Position numbers and translations under genes: made by a program. Below the pieces are notes generated by a model, which worked only from the letters and a program-made list of their open reading frames with translations, had not been told where the DNA came from and did not search any database. This document shows, piece by piece, positions 35,901-44,292 of a DNA stretch of 64,000 nucleotides (positions within the stretch are counted from its first letter, which is position 1; each line of letters starts with the position of its first letter). This stretch comes from Tomitella gaofuii. GTDB lineage: Bacteria; Actinomycetota; Actinomycetes; Mycobacteriales; Mycobacteriaceae. The stretch covers positions 2,308,954-2,372,953 of the forward strand of contig NZ_CP059900.1 in assembly GCF_014126825.1 (NCBI RefSeq). The letters run 5' to 3'.

Positions 35901-36698
35901 ATGGCCGAATCGGGCACGATCAGGATCGACGGCGCCACCCTCGCCTATACCGATCACGGTGGCGAGGGCCCGGTGGTCTTCCACGCGCACGGACTGTCCT
36001 CGTGCAGCGCCAATGAACAGGCGGCGGGACTCATCGACGCCGATGCGATACGCGGCGCGGGACTGCGCCTGATCGCCTACGACGCCCGCGGACACGGCGG
36101 CTCCTCCGGACGACCCGACCCGGCCGACTACACGTGGGACAACCTGGCCGACGACCTGCTCGCGCTCGCCGACGTGTTCTCGCCCGGCGCCCCCGTGCAT
36201 GCCATCGGCGTGTCGATGGGCACCGCGACCATCCTGCACGCGCTCACCCGGCGCCCGGAGCGGTTCCGTTCCGTCGTGCTCGGCGCCCCGCCCACCGCGT
36301 GGGCCACACGCGCAGCGCAGGCGGCCGTCTACGGCGAACTCGCCGCAGCAATAGAGGACGACGCAGCCGCCGCGGCGTCGATGATGGAGAGCATGCCGGT
36401 GCCGGAGATCTTCGCCGACACCGACCGGCGGGACCCCGCCCCCGCGGTCGATCCACACCTGCTGCCCGCCGTGCTGCGCGGTGCCGGAGTCAGCGACCTG
36501 CCCGAACCCCGCGCGCTTGCCGCCGTCGCACTGCCGGTGCTGCTCCTCGCGTGGGATACGGACCCGGGCCACCCGGTCTCCACCACGGAGCGACTGGCGT
36601 TGTTGCTGCCGGACGCCGACGCGCACATCTCGCTCACCGCTGCCGACGTCGGCACCTGGCCGGGACGCGCCGCCGAGTTCTTCGCCACCCGCGGATAG
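35901..36698 (+). CDS. Alpha/beta hydrolase
   Basis: A 265-residue alpha/beta-hydrolase. VVFHAHGLSS gives the oxyanion His-Gly, YDARGHGGSSGR is the second strand-turn, and the elbow GVSMG is present near residue 102. The acid region is LAWDTDPGHP. The C-terminal catalytic His expected after strand 8 is not obvious: HISLTAADVGTWPGR may carry it at an unusual place. Substrate unknown. Confidence 0.78.
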   Translation: MAESGTIRIDGATLAYTDHGGEGPVVFHAHGLSSCSANEQAAGLIDADAIRGAGLRLIAYDARGHGGSSGRPDPADYTWDNLADDLLALADVFSPGAPVHAIGVSMGTATILHALTRRPERFRSVVLGAPPTAWATRAAQAAVYGELAAAIEDDAAAAASMMESMPVPEIFADTDRRDPAPAVDPHLLPAVLRGAGVSDLPEPRALAAVALPVLLLAWDTDPGHPVSTTERLALLLPDADAHISLTAADVGTWPGRAAEFFATRG

Positions 36699-36888
36699 TC
36701 GCCGGCGCCGACAATAGGGGCCCTCGGGTTCAGCCCGCGGCGAGTTGGTGCGCCCGCTAATAGGAGTTGGCCGATGCCACGCCGCCGCGTTCGGTGGACA
36801 TTGGGTTGCAATCACCGGTCCGAAGCAACCAAAAGTCCACCCAGTGCCGGGTCTCACCAGAGTCAGAGAGCGCCGACCGCACGGGCCC

Positions 36889-37752
36889 CTACGGCATCCG
36901 CGCAGACACCCCGGCCCCGATCTCGAGGGTCTCCCCGGTGACGTGCCGCGCGGCCGGCGACGCCAGGTACGCGACGGCGGCGGTGACGTCGGCCGGGTCG
37001 GTCCACGGCTCGCCGAGCGGATTGAGTCGGGCGTACCGGCCGCGGACCTGCTCGCGGGTGGGCTCGTCCATGTCGGGCGCGAACAGCGAGTACATCGCCG
37101 GGTTGTGCACCATGTCGGTGGACACGGTGCCGGGGCAGACGATGTTGGCGGTGACCCCCGTACCGGCGAGCTCCAGGGCGAGGGTCTTCGTCAACCCGAT
37201 CACCCCCCACTTGGCCGCCGAATAGTGGCCCAGGTTGGGGGTGCCGGAACGTCCCCCCATGGAGGCGACGGTGATGATCCGGCCCCAGCCGCGCGCGGTC
37301 ATCGCCGGAGCCACTGCGCGCAGCGTGTAAAAGACGCCGGTGAGGTCGACGTCGAGCATCGTCGCCCACTGGGCATCGGTCAGCTCCACCACGGGCCCGA
37401 AGCTGACGACGCCCGCGTTCGCGATGCACACGTCGATGCCGCCGAACGCGTCCACCGCCTCCTCGACGGCCCCGCGCATCCGGGCGCCGTCTCGCACGTC
37501 GGCCTGCACCGCGAGGCACCGCCCACCTGCCTCCTCGATGAGGGCGCGGGTCTGGTCGAGGTCGTCGGCTGTCGCGAGCGGGTACGGGATGGTGTCGACG
37601 TCGGCGCAGATGTCGGTGGCCACGATGGACGCGCCGCGGCGGGCGAACTCCACCGCGTGGCTGCGCCCCTGCCCGCGGGCGGCACCGGTGATGAGGACGG
37701 TCATGCCCGCGAAGTCGCGGACCGGTTCATGGGCGGGAGCAGTGGAAGTCAT
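36889..37752 (-). CDS. Mycofactocin-coupled SDR family oxidoreductase
   Basis: A 287-residue short-chain dehydrogenase. The Rossmann motif is TGAARGQGRSHAVEFARRGA, the characteristic GAARGQGRSHA of the mycofactocin-coupled SDR family. DICADV follows, then NAG at about residue 110 and Ser-Tyr-x3-Lys in SMGGRSGTPNLGHYSAAKW. The C-terminus TGETLEIGAGVSAR is also family-typical. These enzymes hold their nicotinamide cofactor and need mycofactocin to be reoxidised, but no mft genes are in the window. The start overlaps the stop of the amidohydrolase gene (ATGA). Confidence 0.85.
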   Translation of the reverse strand: MTSTAPAHEPVRDFAGMTVLITGAARGQGRSHAVEFARRGASIVATDICADVDTIPYPLATADDLDQTRALIEEAGGRCLAVQADVRDGARMRGAVEEAVDAFGGIDVCIANAGVVSFGPVVELTDAQWATMLDVDLTGVFYTLRAVAPAMTARGWGRIITVASMGGRSGTPNLGHYSAAKWGVIGLTKTLALELAGTGVTANIVCPGTVSTDMVHNPAMYSLFAPDMDEPTREQVRGRYARLNPLGEPWTDPADVTAAVAYLASPAARHVTGETLEIGAGVSARMP

Positions 37753-38606
37753 CGGATCCTGTACGTCGTCGCGGCGGTGTCGGTGTAGAAGTGGCGGAGC
37801 TCAGTGTCGGACGCCTCGGAGAGCAGGGTGCGGAGCGCGCCGATCCACTGGCCGTAGGTCCCTGCCATGGTCTCGATAGGCATGTTGGACCCGAACATCA
37901 CCCTGTCCCAGCCGAACTCGGCGATCGCCGTCTCCACCCACGGCCTCAGCACGTCCGTGGAGAGATCGGCGGTGGCCATGCCGAGTCCGGTGACCTTGCA
38001 GGCGATGCCCGGGCGGTCGGCGCACGCTCGGATCGCGGCGTGCCACGCGTCGAACCCCTCTGCGTCGGTGGCGCCGGGCCAGCCGGTGTGTTCGAGCGCG
38101 ACGGTCAGCTGCGGGTGACGCGCGAGCACGTCGAGCCACCGCTGCATCGCCTCCGGCTGTGTGACCAAATCGAAGACGTACCCCCCGCGCTCGAGCCAGT
38201 CGAGGATGGTGGCGGCGGCCGGCGAGTCCGGTGCGAGCCCGGTGAGCACCCGGATCCCGCGGAACCGCGGGCTGCGTGCCTGCCCCTCAAGGTCGGCGAC
38301 GATCTCCGCCGCGTCCAAGTCGGGGTCGACGCTGCCGACGATGACGAGGTCGAGTTCTTCGCGGTCGGCGAGCAAGTCGACCCACCGCGTCTCGTCGAGG
38401 TATGCACGCGGCGCGGTGGTGGCCGAGACGTGCACGAACTTGTCGACATCCAGGTCGCCGGCGGCGGCGCGGTAGTCGTCGGGCAGGAAGTCCGCATACA
38501 GCAACGGGGTCCCCACCTGTTCGGCGAACGGCTGCAGGGCGGTGTACCAGTCGTTGTCGGTGACGCTCCACTGATGCACGTGGGCGTCGATCACTCCGCC
38601 TGTCAT
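37749..38606 (-). CDS. Amidohydrolase/lactonase (PF04909-type)
   Basis: A 285-residue TIM-barrel metal hydrolase of the amidohydrolase_2 family. VIDAHVHQW is the metal-binding His-x-His at the N-terminus, then ALEHTGWPG and the late MFGSNMPIE. Similar enzymes open lactones or decarboxylate aromatic intermediates (rhamnonolactonase/ACMSD-like). GAGGAGG precedes the ATG at 38606. It heads a two-gene operon with the SDR and is divergent from the LysR regulator, which probably controls it. Confidence 0.8.
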   Translation of the reverse strand: MTGGVIDAHVHQWSVTDNDWYTALQPFAEQVGTPLLYADFLPDDYRAAAGDLDVDKFVHVSATTAPRAYLDETRWVDLLADREELDLVIVGSVDPDLDAAEIVADLEGQARSPRFRGIRVLTGLAPDSPAAATILDWLERGGYVFDLVTQPEAMQRWLDVLARHPQLTVALEHTGWPGATDAEGFDAWHAAIRACADRPGIACKVTGLGMATADLSTDVLRPWVETAIAEFGWDRVMFGSNMPIETMAGTYGQWIGALRTLLSEASDTELRHFYTDTAATTYRIR

Positions 38607-38688
38607 CAAAGGACCTCCTCGTTTCACTTGAGTCAATCCTGGGCCTCGGGTGCGGCGATCCGCCAATACCGGAGCAGCATCCATCTAG

Positions 38689-38700
38689 CATGTCGACATG
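38689..38700. promoter_or_regulatory. 12-bp palindrome at the LysR start
   Basis: CATGTCGACATG is a perfect palindrome ending on the ATG of the LysR gene, within the 91-base divergent space shared with the amidohydrolase operon. LysR proteins bind such sites; an upstream GAGTCAATCC is a further possible half-site. Because it overlaps the start codon it may be autoregulatory or chance. Confidence 0.35.
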
Positions 38701-39576
38701 ATGGATGTTGTCAGCCTGCGCGATCTCGAATATGTGGCCGCGGTGGAACGCGAACGCAACGTCACCCGCGCGGCCGCCTCCATACCGATGGCGCAGCCGG
38801 CGCTCAGCCAGGCGATCGCACGGATCGAGCGGCGCCTCGGCGTCACGCTGTTCCGCAGGACCAGCCGCACTGTCGTGCCCACAGAGGCAGGGGCGCTGCT
38901 GGCTGAGCGCGGACGCCACCTTCTCGCGGATGTGGCCCGCACGATCGACGACACACGTGCCGCCGGCGGCCACCGCCAGGTGCGCATCCAGGTGACCGAG
39001 CCGTCGCTCACGGTGCCGCGACAGGTGTTCTCGGCGGTACGTCATGCACTGCCGGGCGCCGCCGTGCACCAGATGACGGTGCCGCGCTCGCAGGTGGCCG
39101 ACATGCTCGTCAGTGGCGAGTTGACGGCCTCGGTCGGGCCCCGCGAGCACGGGCCCGGGCTGGCCACGGAAGCGCTGTGCCACGAGGCGGTGATGGCGGT
39201 CATGGCACCCGGCCATCCTCTGGCGCAGCGGGATACAGTGACGGTAGCCGACGTCGCCGGTTATCCGACCGTGTCGATAGATTCCGGGATGAGCGACTGG
39301 AATGCGACCGTGGCGCGCTACTTCACACGATTCGGTGCCGTACCGCAGTGGACGGAGTCGTCCGCGTTCGGCGCGGTCGCCGCGGCCGACCTGGTGCACG
39401 GGTCGGGGGCGGTGTTCCTTGCGCTCGAATCGATCGCCCACGGCCTTACCGGACCGAGCGAGCACCGCCCTTTCGATCCGGCATGGTCCATCACGTGGTT
39501 CGTGAATTGGCGCTCACGCCCTGCGCCGATGGCGTGGACGTCCGAGGTGGTGGACGCCATGCGGGGATCCGCGTGA
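38698..39576 (+). CDS. LysR-family transcriptional regulator
   Basis: A 292-residue LTTR. The winged helix is at 1-60 (LEYVAAVERERNVTRAAASI, then QPALSQAIARIERRLGVTLF), followed by a co-inducer-binding domain. Divergent from the amidohydrolase-SDR operon, its likely target. The ATG at 38698 is followed by another ATG at 38701; either could be used. Confidence 0.87.
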   Translation: MMDVVSLRDLEYVAAVERERNVTRAAASIPMAQPALSQAIARIERRLGVTLFRRTSRTVVPTEAGALLAERGRHLLADVARTIDDTRAAGGHRQVRIQVTEPSLTVPRQVFSAVRHALPGAAVHQMTVPRSQVADMLVSGELTASVGPREHGPGLATEALCHEAVMAVMAPGHPLAQRDTVTVADVAGYPTVSIDSGMSDWNATVARYFTRFGAVPQWTESSAFGAVAAADLVHGSGAVFLALESIAHGLTGPSEHRPFDPAWSITWFVNWRSRPAPMAWTSEVVDAMRGSA

Positions 39577-39593
39577 ACCCCGCGTCCCCGCGC

Positions 39594-40186
39594 TCACAAC
39601 CAGACTTGCTCGAGTACGGACACGACTTCGTGCTCGTGCCGACGCCGGTATGCGCTAAGGATCCGCCGCGGCCGATCCTCACCGGGTTGTCCGACGGCCG
39701 CGGCCAAGGCCTCGATGGCATCCGCGTCGCTGGACACGGGGTTGTGGCCGATCAGCGACACGGCCGTGTGCAGCGGAGTGCCGCCACGGACCACCGGCGC
39801 GACCGGTCGATACTCGAAGCGGCCGTCGTCCGTGAACACAAGGAGCACCCGGTCGCCCTCGCGCCCACCGTGATGCTCGATGAGCCGGCGGATGGTCCCC
39901 ACCGACGGCTGCGATTGCCGGAACCGTACGCCTGCTCGCCGACGGCGCTCGGCAGCAGCTTCTCTTCGCCCCAGGACAATCCGGTGTCGGCGACGACTCC
40001 GCTCGGAACGACGAACCCGGAGCCGCGCAGGTGATCGTGGGCCAACTCGACCAGCAGCCCCCACCCGTCTGCGAGCCGGTACAGCCGTGGCGATTCCTCC
40101 GGCGGCCGCACCGGCGCGCCGGGAGTGTCCCCTGGATGACCACCCGAGGCGCCGCTTGGATGGCCACGCCGGATGTCGGTGCCCAC
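39594..40186 (-). pseudogene. Frameshifted gene of unknown function
   Basis: Two adjacent frames together give a continuous, protein-like sequence: LYRLADGWGLLVELAHDHLR ... GEEKLLPSAVGEQAYG in one frame and, after a one-base slip near 39912-39930, VRFRQSQPSVGTIRRLIEHH ... EYRPVAPVVRGGTPLHTAVS in the other. The most likely start is a GTG at 40186, next to an inverted repeat. I do not recognise a family. It might be inactivated, or use frameshifting, or the break may be a sequencing error. It is divergent from the toxin gene. Confidence 0.5.
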
Positions 40187-40187
40187 C

Positions 40188-40208
40188 GCTAGCGTTGCCA
40201 ACGATAGC
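40188..40208. promoter_or_regulatory. Near-perfect inverted repeat upstream of the frameshifted gene
   Basis: GCTAGCGTT-GCC-AACGATAGC (8 of 9 arm bases pair) lies directly before the GTG at 40186, in the space shared with the toxin gene. It is a likely repressor operator. Confidence 0.45.
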
Positions 40209-40292
40209 GAGCCCGACGAAGCGGACGAAAGCCCGGGGGCGGCTACGGGAAAGCGGTGGCGGGCAACACTGCGGAATCGGCGGGGTGAGGCC

Positions 40293-41066
40293 GTGGGAAT
40301 GGACAAAGCCGAGGCGTTGACGGGGTTGCGGGAGGAGGAAAACCGCCAGAAGGCGGCGGGCAAGGAGTCGGTACCCGCGTTCGCCAAGGCGTATCGGGAC
40401 AAGGCGAGGGCCGGTGAGGCGGGCGCGTTCGCCCCGGGCGACGACCAGGCGACCGGGACTTCGGGGCCGGGTGGTGGCGGTGAGCCGCCAGCTGTTCCGC
40501 CGCGTGGCGGAGGCTCAGTGGGCGGTGCCGACGAAGGCGGACTGGGCCCGCTCGTTCCTGCGGCATCAGACATACCTGACGTCGAATCGTACGACTATCG
40601 CGGGCCTCTCGGCCACGCGTCGAGCGCGAGGACTGAATCACCATTGCCTGAAGATGTCCTTCGTACCGCCGAGGTGGCATCAGCAGACTGGCCTGCTGAT
40701 GAGCTGGACAAGTATTTCGAGACGCAGGCGGAACGCGATCTGGCGCAGATCCTCCGAGACCGATATGGGGTGAAGCTGAGGTCCGTCGAAGGCAGGAACA
40801 AGCCGGGAGTGAGGACGCCGGACGCCGTGACCATCGATGGGGTGCAGGGCGTCGAGATGAAGGAGGCGAGCAGCGATCGAGCAGTTCGCACTCACCTCCG
40901 TTGGGCGATGCAACAGGCCGACACCGTCGTGATTGACGCTCGACGTACTTCGCCGGACGCAGCGCGGGCGGGCCTCGACGCCGCACGACGGCAATATGGC
41001 GGCCACTACCGCGAAATTCTCCTGGTGCTGCGCGGCGGACGGGCGGTACGCTGGGCGCATGGCTAG
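40293..41066 (+). CDS. Polymorphic-toxin tail with PD-(D/E)XK nuclease domain
   Basis: A 257-residue protein. An N-terminal charged helix (MDKAEALTGLREEENRQKAA) and a Gly/Pro-rich linker lead to a C-terminal toxin domain (about 160-257). It reads RTPDAVTIDGVQGVEMKEAS, giving Asp near 177, Glu near 188 and Lys near 190 in the PD-(D/E)XK pattern, then IDARRTSPDAARAGLDAARR. This resembles the CdiA-CT tRNA nuclease class. The frame continues upstream to 40173, but that part overlaps the neighbour on the other strand, so GTG 40293 or ATG 40299 is preferred. The stop overlaps the next gene. No secretion signal is visible. Confidence 0.62.
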   Translation: MGMDKAEALTGLREEENRQKAAGKESVPAFAKAYRDKARAGEAGAFAPGDDQATGTSGPGGGGEPPAVPPRGGGSVGGADEGGLGPLVPAASDIPDVESYDYRGPLGHASSARTESPLPEDVLRTAEVASADWPADELDKYFETQAERDLAQILRDRYGVKLRSVEGRNKPGVRTPDAVTIDGVQGVEMKEASSDRAVRTHLRWAMQQADTVVIDARRTSPDAARAGLDAARRQYGGHYREILLVLRGGRAVRWAHG

Positions 41067-41343
41067 CATCTTCTACGTGCACACGACGGCTGACGCTGAT
41101 CCAGCACGTCTCGCGCGCGAGGTGCGCGCGATCGATCCGCAGATCTGGGTCGAGGTCGACGCGAACCCCGACGAAGAGTTGTTCAATGGGCCTTACACGA
41201 CGATGCTGGTCTGCCACGGCCCCGGCGATCCTGGCGTCTTCGCACGCGAGCTACGGACGCGGACTCCGTACGATGTGCGATCGGATGACGAACTGGAAGT
41301 AATGCTCGGCCCGCTCCCGCGCAAGCAGGACCCCGCAGCGTAG
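41059..41343 (+). CDS. Probable immunity protein for the adjacent toxin
   Basis: A 94-residue acidic protein (MASIFYVHTTADADPA ... DDELEVMLGPLPRK) whose ATG lies 8 bases inside the toxin gene's 3' end. That overlap and the small, acidic, family-poor character are typical of immunity genes following polymorphic toxins. No homology is recognised; the role is inferred from context. Confidence 0.55.
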   Translation: MASIFYVHTTADADPARLAREVRAIDPQIWVEVDANPDEELFNGPYTTMLVCHGPGDPGVFARELRTRTPYDVRSDDELEVMLGPLPRKQDPAA

Positions 41344-41445
41344 CTGCTGCTGGGAGGGAATGCCGACGGCCGGCGCGCGGTGTCGAATACCGCCATAAGG
41401 TTCCCATTCCGGGGGTCGAATCCTCCGCCCTCCACTCACTAATGA

Positions 41446-41733
41446 ACTGACCCCGTAACACCAGCTGCCGGGGGCTTCTCATGCCCGTGCCCTGGCGACT
41501 CGGGACACCCCAGGCTGGTCCCTTCGCCATGTCCGACACCACCACCCCCGCTGCACCCACCGGTGCGCCCCGGCGAGAAGGTCACATCGAAGGTCATCTT
41601 CCTGATGCCGGGCAGGTCGGACATCCACGCCGGGGATCGTTCCACACGTACGGTGACTCTCAGGCTCGCCGACGGTCAGTACTTCCGGGCAGATACGAAT
41701 GCTCACGGCACACGGCGGGCAGGAGAACGATGA
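41446..41733 (+). pseudogene. Possible 3' remnant of a beta-rich gene
   Basis: A frame without a start runs from 41446 to TGA 41731-41733 and ends with VTSKVIFLMPGRSD ... STRTVTLRLADGQYFRADTN, which looks like a genuine beta-sandwich protein. Its stop overlaps the next gene's ATG (41730). Upstream residues are Pro/Cys-rich and not protein-like, suggesting a truncation. An internal ATG at 41605 would give 42 residues. Confidence 0.3.
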
Positions 41734-42614
41734 ACCCCGATCCACGTACCAGCAGCGCGGAAACCTTCGATACGGCGCACACGCTGGCGGTACGCGGCAT
41801 CGAACTCGGCGTGGAGCACTTCGGCGACGTCTCGGCGCCGCTCGTGTTGCTCGCCGGCGGCCCCACGATGCTCTCGTGGCCTGACTCGCTGTGCGCGGCG
41901 CTCGCGCGCGGTGGGCGCCACGTCGTGCGCTACGACCTGCGGGACGCCGGTGCCTCCACCACCCTCGACCCCACAGCGCCGCAGTACACGCTGCGCGACC
42001 TCGCGGCCGACGCAGCAGTCCTCGCCCGCACGCTCGACGACCGCCCGGCACACCTGGCGGGCATCGGGGTCGGCGGGATGGTGGCGCAGGTCGCCGCGCT
42101 CGACCATCCGGACGCGTTCACCGCGTTGACGCTCGCCGGGACGCGCCCCGTAGCACCGGGACCCGTCGACGACGACCTGCCCGACCACGACGCCACCGCG
42201 ATGCAGCCACTGTTCGCGCGCCCGATGCCCGACTGGGCGGATCGCACTGCGGTGGCCGCGTTCGCGGCACGAGGTGCAGGGATCCTCGGCGACGACCCCG
42301 CGGCGGCCCGGGAGATCGCCGGACGCATCTGGGACCGCACGCCCGGCACCACGCCGGCGGTGCACATGGCCAACCAGATGGGCACCGTGTTCGCCGCACT
42401 CGACTGCGCACCCCGCTGGCGCGAACGGCTTCCCTCGCTCACTCTCCCCAGCCTGGTGGTGCACGGCCGCCGCGACCCGTTCTTCCCTGTCGGCAACGGC
42501 CAGGCGCTGGCACGCGACATCCCCGGCGCACGGCTGCTCGTCCTCGAATCGGCGGGCACCGCGATCCCCGATGCGGCCGCCGACGCGGTCGCCGCGGCCA
42601 TGCTCGAGCTTTGA
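41730..42614 (+). CDS. Alpha/beta-hydrolase-fold protein lacking the nucleophile serine
   Basis: A 294-residue alpha/beta hydrolase fold (VLLAGGPTMLSWPDSL, RYDLRDAGAS, late LPSLVVHGRRDPFFPVGNG). The elbow expected as GxSxG reads GIGVGGM, with Gly in the Ser position, and the final His expected near ESAGTAIPD is also missing. Only the Asp of GRRD remains. It may be a catalytically dead binding protein or act differently. A short unexplained frame overlaps its start. Confidence 0.72.
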   Translation: MNPDPRTSSAETFDTAHTLAVRGIELGVEHFGDVSAPLVLLAGGPTMLSWPDSLCAALARGGRHVVRYDLRDAGASTTLDPTAPQYTLRDLAADAAVLARTLDDRPAHLAGIGVGGMVAQVAALDHPDAFTALTLAGTRPVAPGPVDDDLPDHDATAMQPLFARPMPDWADRTAVAAFAARGAGILGDDPAAAREIAGRIWDRTPGTTPAVHMANQMGTVFAALDCAPRWRERLPSLTLPSLVVHGRRDPFFPVGNGQALARDIPGARLLVLESAGTAIPDAAADAVAAAMLEL

Positions 42615-42689
42615 CGGCGCGTCGGGCTGGGCACCGACGTCGCTCACAACGCGGCCCCACACGGTGGCCCGCATCACTACGCTGACTGC

Positions 42690-44282
42690 ATGCACCCTCC
42701 GCAGGACGCCGCACCGCTCCCCTCGCTCCACACCGCGACCGTCGACGCGGTCCTCGCCGCCCGCGCCGAGGACACTCCCGACGCCCCGTTCCTCCACTTC
42801 GGCAGCGACACCGTCACCTACGCGCAGATGCACGCCCGCGCCGAGCGCGCCGCCGCAGGTTTGCGCCGTAGTGGGATCGGGCCCGGTGACCGCGTCGCCA
42901 TCGCGGCCGCGAACGCACCCGAGTGGCTCGTCGCCTACTTCGCCTGCTGCCGCCTCGGCGCCGTGCTGGTGACGCTCAACGTGGCGTATCGGGAGCGCGA
43001 GTTCGTCTACATGCTCGGCCAGTCGGGGGCCCGGCTGCTGCTGTGCGACGAGCGGTCCGGCGAGTTCGAGTTCCGCCCGTTCCTCGACGCGCTGCGCCCC
43101 CGGATCACGTCGGTGGAGCGGATCGCATACTTCGGCGCGCCTGCCGCGGAGGACTCGTGGGAGAACCTCGTCGCCGCCGGTGCCGACACTATTGCAGGAT
43201 CAGCCGCAGCGCCGGCGCCCGCGTCGTCCCCCGGTTCCCCCGCCGTCATCCTCTACACCTCCGGCACCACTGGGGATCCCAAGGGCGCGACGCTCACCCA
43301 CCGGAGCCTGCTCGCATCGGCTGCCGCGCAGGCCGAGCGTTTCGGGCAGAAGCCCGACGACGTCGCGCTCGGCGTCATGCCGTTCAACCACGTCGGCGGG
43401 CTCACGTGCACGATCGGCGCGAGCCTCGTCTCCGGCGGCGCGGTGGCGCTGCTGCCCCGTTTCCACCCCGACCTCGTCGCGCAAGTGGTGCCCGCGCGGC
43501 GGGTGACGATGTTCGTGGGCGTGCCGACGATGTATCGCATGATGCTCGGCTCGGAGCAGTTCGCCGCCTGCGACGTCTCGAGCGTGCGGCTGTGCGTGGT
43601 GGGCGGCTCGAACCTCGAGCCGGAGCTCGCCGGGCAGGTGCGCGACCGCTTCGGCGGGCCCCGCCTGGCCAATCTGTACGGCCTCTCGGAGACGTCGGGC
43701 GCGTGCATCATCTCGCCCGCCGGCGACACCTTCGAGCAGGTGGCCACCTCGATCGGCACCGCACTCACCGGGTTCGAGGCCCGCATCGCCGCCGACGACG
43801 GCGCGCCGTTGCCCACTGGCGAGGCGGGCGAGCTGCAGGTGCGCGGGGCGTGCGTCGCCGCGGGATACTGGGAGGCGCCCGACGCGACGGCCGGCGCGTT
43901 CGGCGGCGACGGCTGGCTGTCCACCGGCGACATCGGCACGCTCAGCGACGACGGCCACGTGACGCTGCTGGCACGCAAGAAGGAGATGTACGTGCGCGGC
44001 GGCTACAACGTCTACCCCGCCGAGGTGGAGAACCTCCTCGCCACGGATCCGTCCGTGGCGATGTGCGCGGTGATCGGGGTGCCGGACTCCACGTTCGGCG
44101 AGACCGGGCACGCCTTCGTCGTCCCCGCGCCGGACGCGGCGGTGGACACCGCCGCGCTGCTGCGACTGTGCGCCGCCTCGCTCGCCGAGTACAAGGTGCC
44201 CGCCCGCATCGAGGTGGTGGACGCGCTGCCGATGACCCCGGCGGGCAAGATCCGCAAGGTGCTGCTCACGCCAGCGAACTAA
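42690..44282 (+). CDS. Acyl-CoA synthetase / AMP-dependent ligase
   Basis: A 530-residue ANL-superfamily ligase that activates carboxylic acids to acyl-CoA via an acyl-adenylate. The P-loop YTSGTTGDPKGATLTH is near residue 190, NLYGLSETSG near 330, STGDIG near 412 and the final lysine motif PMTPAGKIRKVLL at the end. N-terminal and C-terminal domains are complete. The chain-length preference is not readable. Ten bases separate it from the NmrA gene, so the two are an operon. Confidence 0.88.
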   Translation: MHPPQDAAPLPSLHTATVDAVLAARAEDTPDAPFLHFGSDTVTYAQMHARAERAAAGLRRSGIGPGDRVAIAAANAPEWLVAYFACCRLGAVLVTLNVAYREREFVYMLGQSGARLLLCDERSGEFEFRPFLDALRPRITSVERIAYFGAPAAEDSWENLVAAGADTIAGSAAAPAPASSPGSPAVILYTSGTTGDPKGATLTHRSLLASAAAQAERFGQKPDDVALGVMPFNHVGGLTCTIGASLVSGGAVALLPRFHPDLVAQVVPARRVTMFVGVPTMYRMMLGSEQFAACDVSSVRLCVVGGSNLEPELAGQVRDRFGGPRLANLYGLSETSGACIISPAGDTFEQVATSIGTALTGFEARIAADDGAPLPTGEAGELQVRGACVAAGYWEAPDATAGAFGGDGWLSTGDIGTLSDDGHVTLLARKKEMYVRGGYNVYPAEVENLLATDPSVAMCAVIGVPDSTFGETGHAFVVPAPDAAVDTAALLRLCAASLAEYKVPARIEVVDALPMTPAGKIRKVLLTPAN

Positions 44283-44292
44283 GGAGAATTGC

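Noticed and set aside
40173-40292. Upstream extension of the toxin gene
   Set aside because: It overlaps the start and operator of the gene on the other strand and is not clearly protein-like before GTG 40293.
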